Shown: in pieces, positions 1-7,649 of the stretch | Layout: each line of letters opens with the position of its first letter | How positions within the stretch are numbered: the stretch's first letter is position 1 | Program-made: the position numbers and the translations under genes | NCBI RefSeq assembly: GCF_000347635.1 | Contig: NC_020514.1 | Span: 1,488,001-1,552,000 of the forward strand | Source: Paraglaciecola psychrophila 170 | GTDB taxonomy: Bacteria; Pseudomonadota; Gammaproteobacteria; Enterobacterales; Alteromonadaceae | Direction of reading: 5' to 3' | Length of the DNA stretch: 64,000 nt | Notes under the pieces: generated by a model | What the model saw: only the letters and a program-made list of their open reading frames with translations | Databases searched by the model: none | What the model was told of the DNA's origin: nothing

Positions 1-1
1 A

Positions 2-166
2 CAGTTACCCGTTGTATCACAACATATTTTTATTGCCGCAGCACAACAGATTTTAGGTGACGATGTGGTGCAACAGCGACAGGGAAAACGTTGGACTTAT
101 ACCTTGTTAGGCGTGTTTTTAGTCGCAACGGCTTTAGGTTTTGCAATAGGCCAACTCAATGCATAA
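2..166 (+). CDS. gspA: C-terminal end of a GspA/ExeA-type secretion ATPase (partial)
   Basis: Only the last 54 codons lie in the window; the gene begins upstream. The tail has one hydrophobic segment (TYTLLGVFLVATALGFAIGQL, about 20 residues) preceded by a basic, glutamine-rich stretch. The stop overlaps the start of the next gene by 8 bases, which implies translational coupling. Because the next gene is GspB-like, the natural partner is GspA (ExeA), the AAA+ ATPase that works with GspB to place the type II secretin in the outer membrane. No ATPase motif is visible in this fragment, so the name rests on context. Confidence 0.5.
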   Translation, partial: QLPVVSQHIFIAAAQQILGDDVVQQRQGKRWTYTLLGVFLVATALGFAIGQLNA

Positions 167-1181
167 ACAAATACAGATTCAAGATTTACAGCCAGGCATG
201 GTGATTGTGCGGATCACAGCGCAAAATGGACCCGTCAAAATCAAGAAAGCGGGGCTGGTCACCAGCCGAGATATGGTGCAGGGCCTGATTGAAATGGGGA
301 TTCAACAAGTAGAAGTTGATCCTGACCAAACCGTTGAAGTGGAAGTTGATGCGCCAACGATTAAAAAATCAGCAACCATAAGAATGCTTGAAAGCAATAA
401 AGTAACCCATACTCGAATCGATGATGGTTTGTCAGAGCAATTTCATCGCAGTTTATTTTTACCATCGGTGCAGGACATACCATCAGTTTGGCAGTTTTAT
501 ACTAAGCGTTATTTGTTAGCCGTATTTATTGCTATAGGTGGTTTAAGCTCAGGTTGGACCTTGGCTAATTATCAGCAAATATTAACCTTACTAAGCCCCA
601 AACCTGATATGCCAGTAGCCAATGTTTCTGCGCCAGTTCTAACGGTGGTTGCCCCTGCGACTGAGCCACGGAATAATAAAATTGAACCATCCGTTAAGGT
701 CGATAAACCACAAAATACATACATCGAGGTAATCGAAAAAACACCGGTTCAACAAGCCGCTGCAATAGCTGATATTGAAACAGATTCTGCGCCCAATGAT
801 GTTCTAGAAACAATCACTTCAGCACCCGAACCAGAGCCTCAAATTTCTGCTGATGTTTTAGCTCGGTTCAGAAAAGCTATTACAGAAGTCGCAGATTCGC
901 CAGTTACTCCGGTACCTATCGAAAGTGTGCCCAGCAGTGCCGATGTGCCAAGAATTGATCAGCTGCCTGCTTGGGTGATGACAAGATTACCCAGCATGGC
1001 TTTTTCGGCACATATGTATGCATCGGTTGAATCTGAAAGGTGGGTCAGGGTAAATGGCACTAGAATGGTTGAAGGCGATAAAATTGATGGGACCATTGAA
1101 ATTGTTCGAATAGAACCACAGCATGTTATTTTAAATTATTCTGGGCAAACGTTTTCAATGGCTGCTCTGACAGATTGGTAA
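159..1181 (+). CDS. gspB: GspB-like type II secretion assembly protein
   Basis: 340 residues. Residues 1-65 resemble the short DUF3391-like domain that also begins the HD-GYP protein downstream (compare LQPGMVIVRI with LLPGMFIVKV). A single membrane segment lies at about 118-136, followed by a Pro/Glu/Thr-rich periplasmic linker to about 270. The last 65 residues (RWVRVNGTRMVEGDKIDG through the end) match the GspB C-terminal domain, which in ExeB binds peptidoglycan and secretin. The family acts with GspA in secretin assembly. The start overlaps the upstream stop by 8 bases. The DUF3391-like front end is less usual for GspB and hints at a fused N-terminal module. Confidence 0.75.
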   Translation: MHKQIQIQDLQPGMVIVRITAQNGPVKIKKAGLVTSRDMVQGLIEMGIQQVEVDPDQTVEVEVDAPTIKKSATIRMLESNKVTHTRIDDGLSEQFHRSLFLPSVQDIPSVWQFYTKRYLLAVFIAIGGLSSGWTLANYQQILTLLSPKPDMPVANVSAPVLTVVAPATEPRNNKIEPSVKVDKPQNTYIEVIEKTPVQQAAAIADIETDSAPNDVLETITSAPEPEPQISADVLARFRKAITEVADSPVTPVPIESVPSSADVPRIDQLPAWVMTRLPSMAFSAHMYASVESERWVRVNGTRMVEGDKIDGTIEIVRIEPQHVILNYSGQTFSMAALTDW

Positions 1182-1220
1182 TTGAAAAAATCGGTAAACT
1201 GCTGTTTGTCATGAGTTTTT

Positions 1221-1255
1221 AAACCCAATACCCAAGTTTATTGGGTATTGGGTTT
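1221..1255. terminator. Bidirectional hairpin terminator between convergent genes
   Basis: A perfect 15-base-pair inverted repeat, AAACCCAATACCCAA / TTGGGTATTGGGTTT, with a 5-base loop (GTTTA). It sits between the convergent gspB and HD-GYP genes, with T-rich sequence on both sides, so it can stop transcription from either direction. Confidence 0.8.
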
Positions 1256-1258
1256 ATA

Positions 1259-2434
1259 TTATTTGCTAAAAAATGACTGACGTAAAAAAACTGGTAAGCT
1301 AATATCAAAGTCTTCAGGTGAGACACTATCAACGATTTCATCCTCTACTTTAGATAAATCGAGTTGTGCTACTTCAGCTATTTTTGTGTTTAAGTTATAA
1401 AAAACCATAACGTTTGGGGATAGAGGGTGATGGCGACTAAGGCGCATTACCATGGCGAGTTTTCCGCTGGCCAGTTTTACCAAAGAGCCAATAGGATTGG
1501 CGCCAATACAGCCTATAAATTTACTCAACAGTTCTTTGTCTAGACCCAAACCTTCGGCCTGCATCTTTTTTAATGCATCAGCAGGTTTAAACGTATCGCG
1601 GTAGGGTCTTGAGGTAGTTAATGAATCGTAAGTATCGACTATTGCTGCCATTCTGCCATATTGAGATATTTGTTCACCCCTCAATCCGTCAGAGTATCCT
1701 GTTCCATCAAGTCTTTCGTGGTGTTGCTTAATGACAGTCAGACTAATCTCATCTATGTCTTCTATGGGTTCTAGGAGCTTTAGTGCGATATCAATGTGGC
1801 GTTGCATCCGTTGTGATTCTTGAACAGACAGACTATCGGTTTTTTGAGTTAACAATAAAGGCAATTTGACCATACCAATATCCATTAGCAAAGCACCGAC
1901 ACCTAGGTGTTGTAAGGTAGATTTTTCTATCTCAAGTGAACGCCCAAACATCACCATTAATATGGCGCAGTTTATACTGTGTTCAAGAAAGTATTCATCG
2001 TTATCCTTGAGCAAGGTGGTGATACCAAGGGCATCATCACACTCAAACGCTTTGTTGACAATTTCTTGCATGATATTGTTCACTTCTTCGATATCAGCAA
2101 TTCTGCCATTTGCCACACGTTTAATGAGGCGACCTTGGATTGTTTTTGCTTGGTCATGAAGTATAAGTGAATGTTCTAATTGTTGGCTGTAACTTAGTCC
2201 CGAAGCATTGAGATACGTTTCACCAAGGTCATTTAACTCATCATCAGTATTAAGATGGGTGCTTTTAGCCGGATCAATTTGAACCTGCAAAATGCCCTTA
2301 TCTAGAAGACTATTAATATCTTGTTGATCATTAATTTTGCCTGCCGTGGCGACAGTTATTTTTCCCGATTGTTTTATTACTTTAACAATGAACATGCCCG
2401 GTAAAAGCGCATCTATATCAACAAATTCTAGCAT
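1259..2434 (-). CDS. HD-GYP domain protein with altered catalytic motif (DUF3391 + HD-GYP)
   Basis: 391 residues. A DUF3391-like domain (about 1-70) is followed by an HD-GYP domain (about 140-340). The family hydrolyses cyclic di-GMP with a metal centre built from a first His, an HD pair and further histidines. Seen here: the first His (H152) is kept, but the usual HDIGK is MDIGM (M184, D185, M188), so the metal-binding His and the conserved Lys are lost. HHERLDGTGY keeps both His (238-239), while the third residue of GYP is Ser (S248). No membrane segment is evident. I infer reduced or absent phosphodiesterase activity, perhaps a c-di-GMP sensor. It has no operon partner and converges on gspB across a strong terminator. 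Confidence 0.85.
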   Translation of the reverse strand: MLEFVDIDALLPGMFIVKVIKQSGKITVATAGKINDQQDINSLLDKGILQVQIDPAKSTHLNTDDELNDLGETYLNASGLSYSQQLEHSLILHDQAKTIQGRLIKRVANGRIADIEEVNNIMQEIVNKAFECDDALGITTLLKDNDEYFLEHSINCAILMVMFGRSLEIEKSTLQHLGVGALLMDIGMVKLPLLLTQKTDSLSVQESQRMQRHIDIALKLLEPIEDIDEISLTVIKQHHERLDGTGYSDGLRGEQISQYGRMAAIVDTYDSLTTSRPYRDTFKPADALKKMQAEGLGLDKELLSKFIGCIGANPIGSLVKLASGKLAMVMRLSRHHPLSPNVMVFYNLNTKIAEVAQLDLSKVEDEIVDSVSPEDFDISLPVFLRQSFFSK

Positions 2435-2913
2435 GATTATACTTCTGAATTAAACACAGCTCCAAGTCTTAGAGAATTTGAGTTGTCAGTCAAGTCGCAT
2501 TCTCATAAATATCTTTGATTTTGCTTTATACACTAAAAATGAGACTGAATAATTAGCTAGAAAATCGCCCAATGGCATTCTCAAATCATAAAACGCTATT
2601 GACGACACTTCTATTATATATGTTATGTACACTTACACTTATTTCGTTACAAAATGTTAAAGCAAGGATCAGAACTTAAATATATCAATCAAGCGCCACA
2701 TAACGAACACTGCGATTGGCATAGTGTGAAAATCACGTGTAGATTCAGACGATCCAGATTCAATATGATTTATGCGCAAGGTAAGCCTATATTAAGCAAC
2801 AGATACAGGTAAGCGCTGAGGCGGCATTGGGCCAATGTATTACAAGCGTTTAACCCAGTAAGACCTATGCAGTCGAAATAATACTTCCCATTTAAGAAAG
2901 AGGTGCCAATTAG
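2435..2913. other. 479-bp stretch without a convincing gene
   Basis: Spacer between the HD-GYP gene, transcribed leftwards, and the broken gluconokinase gene. It should hold the HD-GYP promoter. A 52-codon open frame from ATG 2654 has no recognisable content and no clear ribosome-binding site. No hairpin with a T-tract and no repeat were seen. Confidence 0.4.
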
Positions 2914-3450
2914 ATGCAACTTATTCCAGATGTTTCTATTAAGTCAAAGAAGGTGAAGCCTAAACTGGTAATTATGATGGGCGTTAGTGGCTTTGGTAAA
3001 TCTACTGTGGGCGAGCAGCTTGCCCAGTTATTAGGTTATGAGTTTATTGAGGCTGACGATTTTTATTCAGTTGCAGCAAAACAGCAAACGGCATCCTTTT
3101 GACTGATGTCATGCGTGATCCTTGGCTATGACGTTCAACTCAACATTTGTGCCAAGGAACATTAGTTGATTCGGTTTTGGCCTAAACAGGTTTGCGGCGT
3201 CGGCATCGCCAGTTATGTAGAGAGCTAGGTTTTACTACCTTATTTATTTATTCATTCTTTGACTGATTTAGGCACTATCAGTCAAAGAATGTCACTAAGA
3301 GCAGGACACTTTATGCTTGAGTCTATGCTGGTAAGTCAATTTAGCAGCATGCAGTTACCTGAATCTGAGGCTGACATCATTAGCTTAGATATCAGTGCCG
3401 ATTTACAGCATATTATTGAAATGGCACATGGGGCTGTGACATTAATGTAA
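2914..3450 (+). pseudogene. gntK: Broken gluconokinase gene (GntK family)
   Basis: The N-terminal frame (from ATG 2914) encodes a P-loop, GVSGFGKSTVGEQLAQLLG, then FIEADDFYS, as in gluconokinases, which phosphorylate gluconate to 6-phosphogluconate. That frame stops near 3102, just before the family motif LTDxMRxPWL, which is readable at about 3100-3128 in a second frame. A middle block (RRRHRQLCRELGF, about 3194-3232) and the C-terminal block RAGHFMLESMLVSQF (about 3300-3345) appear in other frames, with stops between them. The span of 537 bp is close to full length for a 170-180 residue enzyme, so this is a whole gene broken by several indels and stops. The Gly-to-Phe change inside the P-loop (GVSGSGKS is usual) is a further sign of decay. 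Confidence 0.8.
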
Positions 3451-3674
3451 GTATACGGCTGGCAATTTCTGCTTAACTAGTTTCATCTTTTAGCATGGCA
3501 TTTTAACCTCACTATATTAAAAATATTGTCAGTATTACTGCCATTTTCGGCATGAGTTTTGGCCAAACAGGGCTATTGACCTAGATATACAGCCAAATGT
3601 TTCCCCAAATACCACATTGAATATATTTACTATTTTCTTCACAATATTGTTCTGCATAAACTTGGGTAAATATA

Positions 3675-5432
3675 ATGAGTGTTTTGGGTTCAGCCGTGAT
3701 TTTTCTAGCCGCAACAGTCATTGCGGTACCCATTTTTAAGAAGTTCAAGTTAGGTGCGATTTTAGGTTATTTGGTTGCGGGGTTAGTGATTGGTCCGCAA
3801 GTAATGAATTGGGTTAATGATCCAGTGACCATATTACATTTTGCTGAACTTGGGGTGGTGTTACTGTTATTTGTTATTGGCTTAGAGTTACAGCCTGAAA
3901 AGCTTTGGCGAATGCGCAATCAAATTCTATTTACCGGTGGCGGACAATTACTGATAAGTGCCTTAGTCATAGCACTTATTCTGCACTTTATGATGGCATT
4001 TTCTTGGAGTATCTCCTTAGTCATAGGTTTGGCGTTGGCTTTGTCTTCAACTGCATTTGCGGTTCAGCTAATGACAGAACATCGCATTCTCAAATCGCCA
4101 CCAGGTCAACAGGGCTTCTCTATTTTACTAATGCAGGATTTAGCGGTTATTCCCATCTTGCTGTTAGTTGAAAATCTCTCCACTTCAAGCGGACAATCCA
4201 CTCCGCCTTGGTGGATAAGTGTATTAGCAATAGTGGCAGTGCTAGCAGTAGGCCGCTACTTAACCAACCCGTTTTTACGCCTAGTGTCTAAATATGGTAG
4301 TGAAGAAGTGATGACAGCTGCTGCGCTTCTCATTGTTATTGCCACTGCTGTAGGTATGCAGGAAGCGGGACTGTCAATGGGCATGGGCGCATTTGTGGCG
4401 GGTATACTGTTAGCTAACTCTAGTTTTAGGCATCAACTCGAAACCGAAATTGAACCCTTTAAAGGTTTGTTGCTGGGGCTGTTTTTTATCGCCATAGGCA
4501 TGAACTTAGACTTAAGCTTGTTGGTGTCAAAACCGCTGTTTATTTTGTCAGCTAGTGTCATTTTAGTTTTGGTTAAAACGGGTATCATCTTTGCTATTCT
4601 CAAAATGGCTAAACAGCGTAAAACCGATGCAATACGTGTAGGTTTAATGTTATCCCAAGGTGGTGAGTTTGCGTTTGTAGTGATGGCGCAGGCGTCGGGT
4701 AATGGGTTGTTACCGTTGCAAATTAGCAGTGAAGTAACACTGATCGTAGGCATATCCATGGCGTTAACAGCCCCTTTGGTTATTTTACATAGTCTTTGGT
4801 TCAATAGCAGAGATTGTCCGGCTGTGTATGACTCATCGCCTGATCTTAACGAGCCAGAAGTATTGATTGCAGGGTTTGGACGATTTGGTCAAGTATCAGG
4901 TAGGATTTTAGCCGCCAATAATATTCTTTTTACTGCACTTGATAAAGACGCTGAACATATTGAATTTGTTAGGCAGTTTGGCAACAAAGTATTTTTCGGT
5001 GATGCGTGTCGACTGGACTTGTTGGTGGCTGCAGGAATAGAACACGCTAAGGTGATTCTGGTGGCCGTTGATGACGAGGATGATGCTCTTAAAATTTCAG
5101 AATTAGTCAGAAAACACTTTCCTGATGTAAAGGTGATTGCCAGAGCAAGAAATCGTTACACAGCTGTTAAATTATATAACCTGGGTATTAAAACCAATGT
5201 CAGAGAAGTGTTCGCTGGTGGCTTGGAAGCCGCAAACATGATGTTACAAGCCTATGGTTTAAGCGAAACCGAGGCCAATGGTTTAATTGATATCTTTGCT
5301 GCTCACGATAAAAGCTTGTTAGAAACGACTATGATGCAAAATATGGATTTTAATCAATTGATCGCAGTCAGTAAAAAAGGTCGCCAAGAATTACAAAATT
5401 TATTTGAAGAAGATAAGCAGAATATTGACTAA
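3675..5432 (+). CDS. Kef-type cation/proton antiporter with TrkA-N domain (CPA2 family)
   Basis: 585 residues. About 12 membrane segments fill residues 1-375, with the family signatures LGYLVAGLVIGP near 30 and ELGVVLLLFVIGLEL near 60. A Rossmann-type TrkA-N (RCK) domain begins at about 395 with EVLIAGFGRFGQVSGRIL and ends near 540. This is the layout of KefB/KefC, the K+ efflux/H+ exchange systems gated through the nucleotide- and glutathione-binding cytoplasmic domain. No KefF or KefG ancillary gene lies beside it. It appears monocistronic, with a promoter in the A+T-rich 3450-3670 gap. The substrate (K+ or Na+) cannot be told from sequence alone. Confidence 0.85.
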   Translation: MSVLGSAVIFLAATVIAVPIFKKFKLGAILGYLVAGLVIGPQVMNWVNDPVTILHFAELGVVLLLFVIGLELQPEKLWRMRNQILFTGGGQLLISALVIALILHFMMAFSWSISLVIGLALALSSTAFAVQLMTEHRILKSPPGQQGFSILLMQDLAVIPILLLVENLSTSSGQSTPPWWISVLAIVAVLAVGRYLTNPFLRLVSKYGSEEVMTAAALLIVIATAVGMQEAGLSMGMGAFVAGILLANSSFRHQLETEIEPFKGLLLGLFFIAIGMNLDLSLLVSKPLFILSASVILVLVKTGIIFAILKMAKQRKTDAIRVGLMLSQGGEFAFVVMAQASGNGLLPLQISSEVTLIVGISMALTAPLVILHSLWFNSRDCPAVYDSSPDLNEPEVLIAGFGRFGQVSGRILAANNILFTALDKDAEHIEFVRQFGNKVFFGDACRLDLLVAAGIEHAKVILVAVDDEDDALKISELVRKHFPDVKVIARARNRYTAVKLYNLGIKTNVREVFAGGLEAANMMLQAYGLSETEANGLIDIFAAHDKSLLETTMMQNMDFNQLIAVSKKGRQELQNLFEEDKQNID

Positions 5433-5610
5433 AATACACGCAGTGGAAGCACTGGGCAAGGGTTGGTTTATCTGGCATATTTACCATGAAAAGTTTGCTG
5501 ACGATCTTTATGCAAGATTATAGAGATGCGCAGATGGTTAAATATCCAAGCCTACAAAGCCGATCTACGCGCTTATTTGATGGCTGAAGATCCTTATTCT
5601 GCCAAGCGTT
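5433..5610. other. Spacer with two short unexplained open frames
   Basis: Between the antiporter and repeat copy A. On the plus strand a frame reads AVEALGKGWFIWHIYHEKF and then stops. A shifted frame reads ADLRAYLMAEDPYSAKR and stops just before the repeat. They look protein-like and could be remnants of one small gene interrupted by indels, but I do not recognise it and see no good start or ribosome-binding site. Confidence 0.25.
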
Positions 5611-5840
5611 AAATCTTATCTTAACAATAAATTAATTTTCTCTCTGTAAAGCGCTCGGCGCCCGACGCTCTCTCCCCTCGGTGGTGTAAGCGCTTTTAAT
5701 TTTTAAACAATTTAAAAGCAAAAGAAATTTTTAACCACCGAGGACAATGAGATCACCGGGTGCCGCGCACAGAGGAAGAATAAAAGATAAAAACAAGGCA
5801 AAAAAGTTGGATGTTGGTTGTGTTGGTCTTTAAATTTTGC
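5611..5840. repeat. Intergenic repeat family, copy A (two half-elements back to back)
   Basis: Contains an inverted copy of module 1 (5611-5697, ending CCTCGGTGGTGTAAGCGC) and a forward copy of module 2 (5732 to about 5840, starting ACCACCGAGGACAATGAGAT). Both modules recur at 37.4 and 38.5 kb. In copy C the order is module 1 then inverted module 2, with CACCGAGG ends outside. Here the CACCGAGG ends face each other, as if the tail of one element met the head of another. It is non-coding. The terminal inverted repeats resemble a MITE or a REP/BIME-like element, but no transposase is present. Confidence 0.75.
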
Positions 5841-6013
5841 ATTGCTTACAAAGTGAACATAGTTCTCTTTGTAAGCACGCTACACAACAACGTTGATAGC
5901 CATAAGCTTATGCAGCGAAATAATCTTTAGCGGAAGCGAGTAAACTTGCCCTGTTCCAGTATAAATACTCAATGTACAGGGCATTCTCTATTGTTGGCTG
6001 AGCCTAAAAGTTC

Positions 6014-7405
6014 TTACTTAAAAGAGCCTGGCCATTCGGCAGCAATAAAAGCGAAGACCGTCCATACCGCTAAATTTTGGCGCATATGCTCAGGGTTCAC
6101 CTTATCAAAGGTATCGTCAGGTGTATGATGCAGATCAAAATAATCTGTTCCGTCCTGCATTAGATTCAGCGCAGGAACACCCAGCGCTGACAGAGGGATC
6201 ATATCTGGACCACCTGTAGTATTTCCACTGCGACGGCTAACGCCCAGCTTACCCATTAGTCCGGCCATGGTATCAATCACATGTATTGCGTTAGGTGAGA
6301 CATTACTAGACGACTGAAGCCCATAAACAGGACCTGCACCAAAATCAGATTCAGATCCAATCACATGATTAGCGATGCTGCCGTCGTCTTGTCGTGCTTT
6401 GGCATATGCGCGGGCACCGATTAAGCCCAGTTCTTCTGCACCCCAAAGGATCACACGGATGGTACGGCGTGGACGTATTATTGCGTTATCTTTGATAAAA
6501 GCGGCTGTGGCCATAGCGATAGCAACACCTGCTCCATCATCAACAGCCCCTGTTCCTAAGTCCCAGCTATCTAGATGACCGCCAATGACAACCACTTCAT
6601 TCGGCAGTTCGCGACCTGTAATTTCACCGAAAACATTCTTTGTGACAATTGGACCCAGATCTTTGGTTTGGATGTTGAGACGAATTTTTGGGATGTGACC
6701 GTAGTCCATTAAACGTACCAACTGATCTGCATCAGGATTCGAGAGGGCAACAGCGGGTACTGCCGTATAACCCATGGCTACGTTGGTAGCACCGGTATGC
6801 GGATTACGATGGTCATCGGTACCGATGGAGCGGATCAGTAAAGCTTCAGCCCCTTTCTGAGCTGCGAGCTCGTGGCCCTTACTACGTGCAATGTTAGCAG
6901 GGCCATAGCCACTGCCATCTTTAAACCCTTGCATACGGTTACTGATAAAGGCTATTTTTCCCTTTAAGCTACCATCAGCCGCTTTTTCAAGATCGGCATA
7001 GCTTTTGAAATGCACAATCTCAGCTTCTAAACCACCTTCAGGCGTTGATTTTGATCGACCTAGCGCTGTTATTACCATTTTCTGATATGAAGGCAGCAAA
7101 ATTTCAGCGGTTTCAAGACCACGGATCCAGCCATTCATTTCCACGTCTTCGGTATAAACTTTATCAAACCCTAGCGCTTTTAATTTACTAACGGCCCATT
7201 CAATACCCGCCTTTTCGCCAGGTGTGCCAGGGTGACGCGCGCCCACTTCTGTGGTTAGCGACTTTAAAATTTCATAAGCACTATCATCATTAATGGCCTT
7301 ATCTCGCAAACTGATGGCGATGTCTTTGGTTTCTTTTGATACAGGCACAATGCTCTCATTAGCAAAAGTCGGAGCTGTCATTATGAGGGCAGCAATAGCT
7401 GCCAA
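6014..7405 (-). CDS. Exported M28-family zinc aminopeptidase/carboxypeptidase
   Basis: 463 residues from the TTG at 7405. Metal ligands of family M28 are visible: GGHLDSWD (H277), DDGAG (D289/D290), GAEELGL (E324-E325), SDFGAGP (D354) and LHHTPDDTF near the C-terminus. A PA-like insert precedes the catalytic part (about 110-250). It resembles bacterial relatives of plasma glutamate carboxypeptidase, which trim peptides in the periplasm or outside the cell. The start is unusual. No ATG or GTG gives a full signal peptide; an ATT at 7420 would give MKLIKLAAIAALIMTAPTFA, a textbook signal peptide, with AGGGGA 6 bases upstream. The true 5' end is therefore probably 7420. The gene stands alone. Confidence 0.85.
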   Translation of the reverse strand: MAAIAALIMTAPTFANESIVPVSKETKDIAISLRDKAINDDSAYEILKSLTTEVGARHPGTPGEKAGIEWAVSKLKALGFDKVYTEDVEMNGWIRGLETAEILLPSYQKMVITALGRSKSTPEGGLEAEIVHFKSYADLEKAADGSLKGKIAFISNRMQGFKDGSGYGPANIARSKGHELAAQKGAEALLIRSIGTDDHRNPHTGATNVAMGYTAVPAVALSNPDADQLVRLMDYGHIPKIRLNIQTKDLGPIVTKNVFGEITGRELPNEVVVIGGHLDSWDLGTGAVDDGAGVAIAMATAAFIKDNAIIRPRRTIRVILWGAEELGLIGARAYAKARQDDGSIANHVIGSESDFGAGPVYGLQSSSNVSPNAIHVIDTMAGLMGKLGVSRRSGNTTGGPDMIPLSALGVPALNLMQDGTDYFDLHHTPDDTFDKVNPEHMRQNLAVWTVFAFIAAEWPGSFK

Positions 7406-7649
7406 TTTAATCAGTTTAATAGGTAATCCCCTGTTAGTATTTTGTATTTTGAAGGTACGTTATTCTTTTTCAAACATTTGTCCAGTGCTTCCTTTCACGT
7501 TGACTATTTTACGTTCTATCTATTGAATTTTGAGCTAGTCACAGAGTTTAACCTACAATATATGTTAATCGGCTCAAATCAATATTCTAAGAGAACGAAA
7601 ATTTAATGGTGTAGATGCACGTTAAATACATGAACTTTCCTATAGTAAC

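Noticed and set aside
4433..4804. Antisense open frame inside the Kef-type gene
   Set aside because: A shadow of a well-supported membrane protein gene; its composition has no protein-like features.
5948..5983. Inverted repeat TGCCCTGT / ACAGGGCA as terminator of the M28 gene
   Set aside because: The loop is about 20 bases and no T-tract follows on the minus strand, so I do not count it as a terminator.
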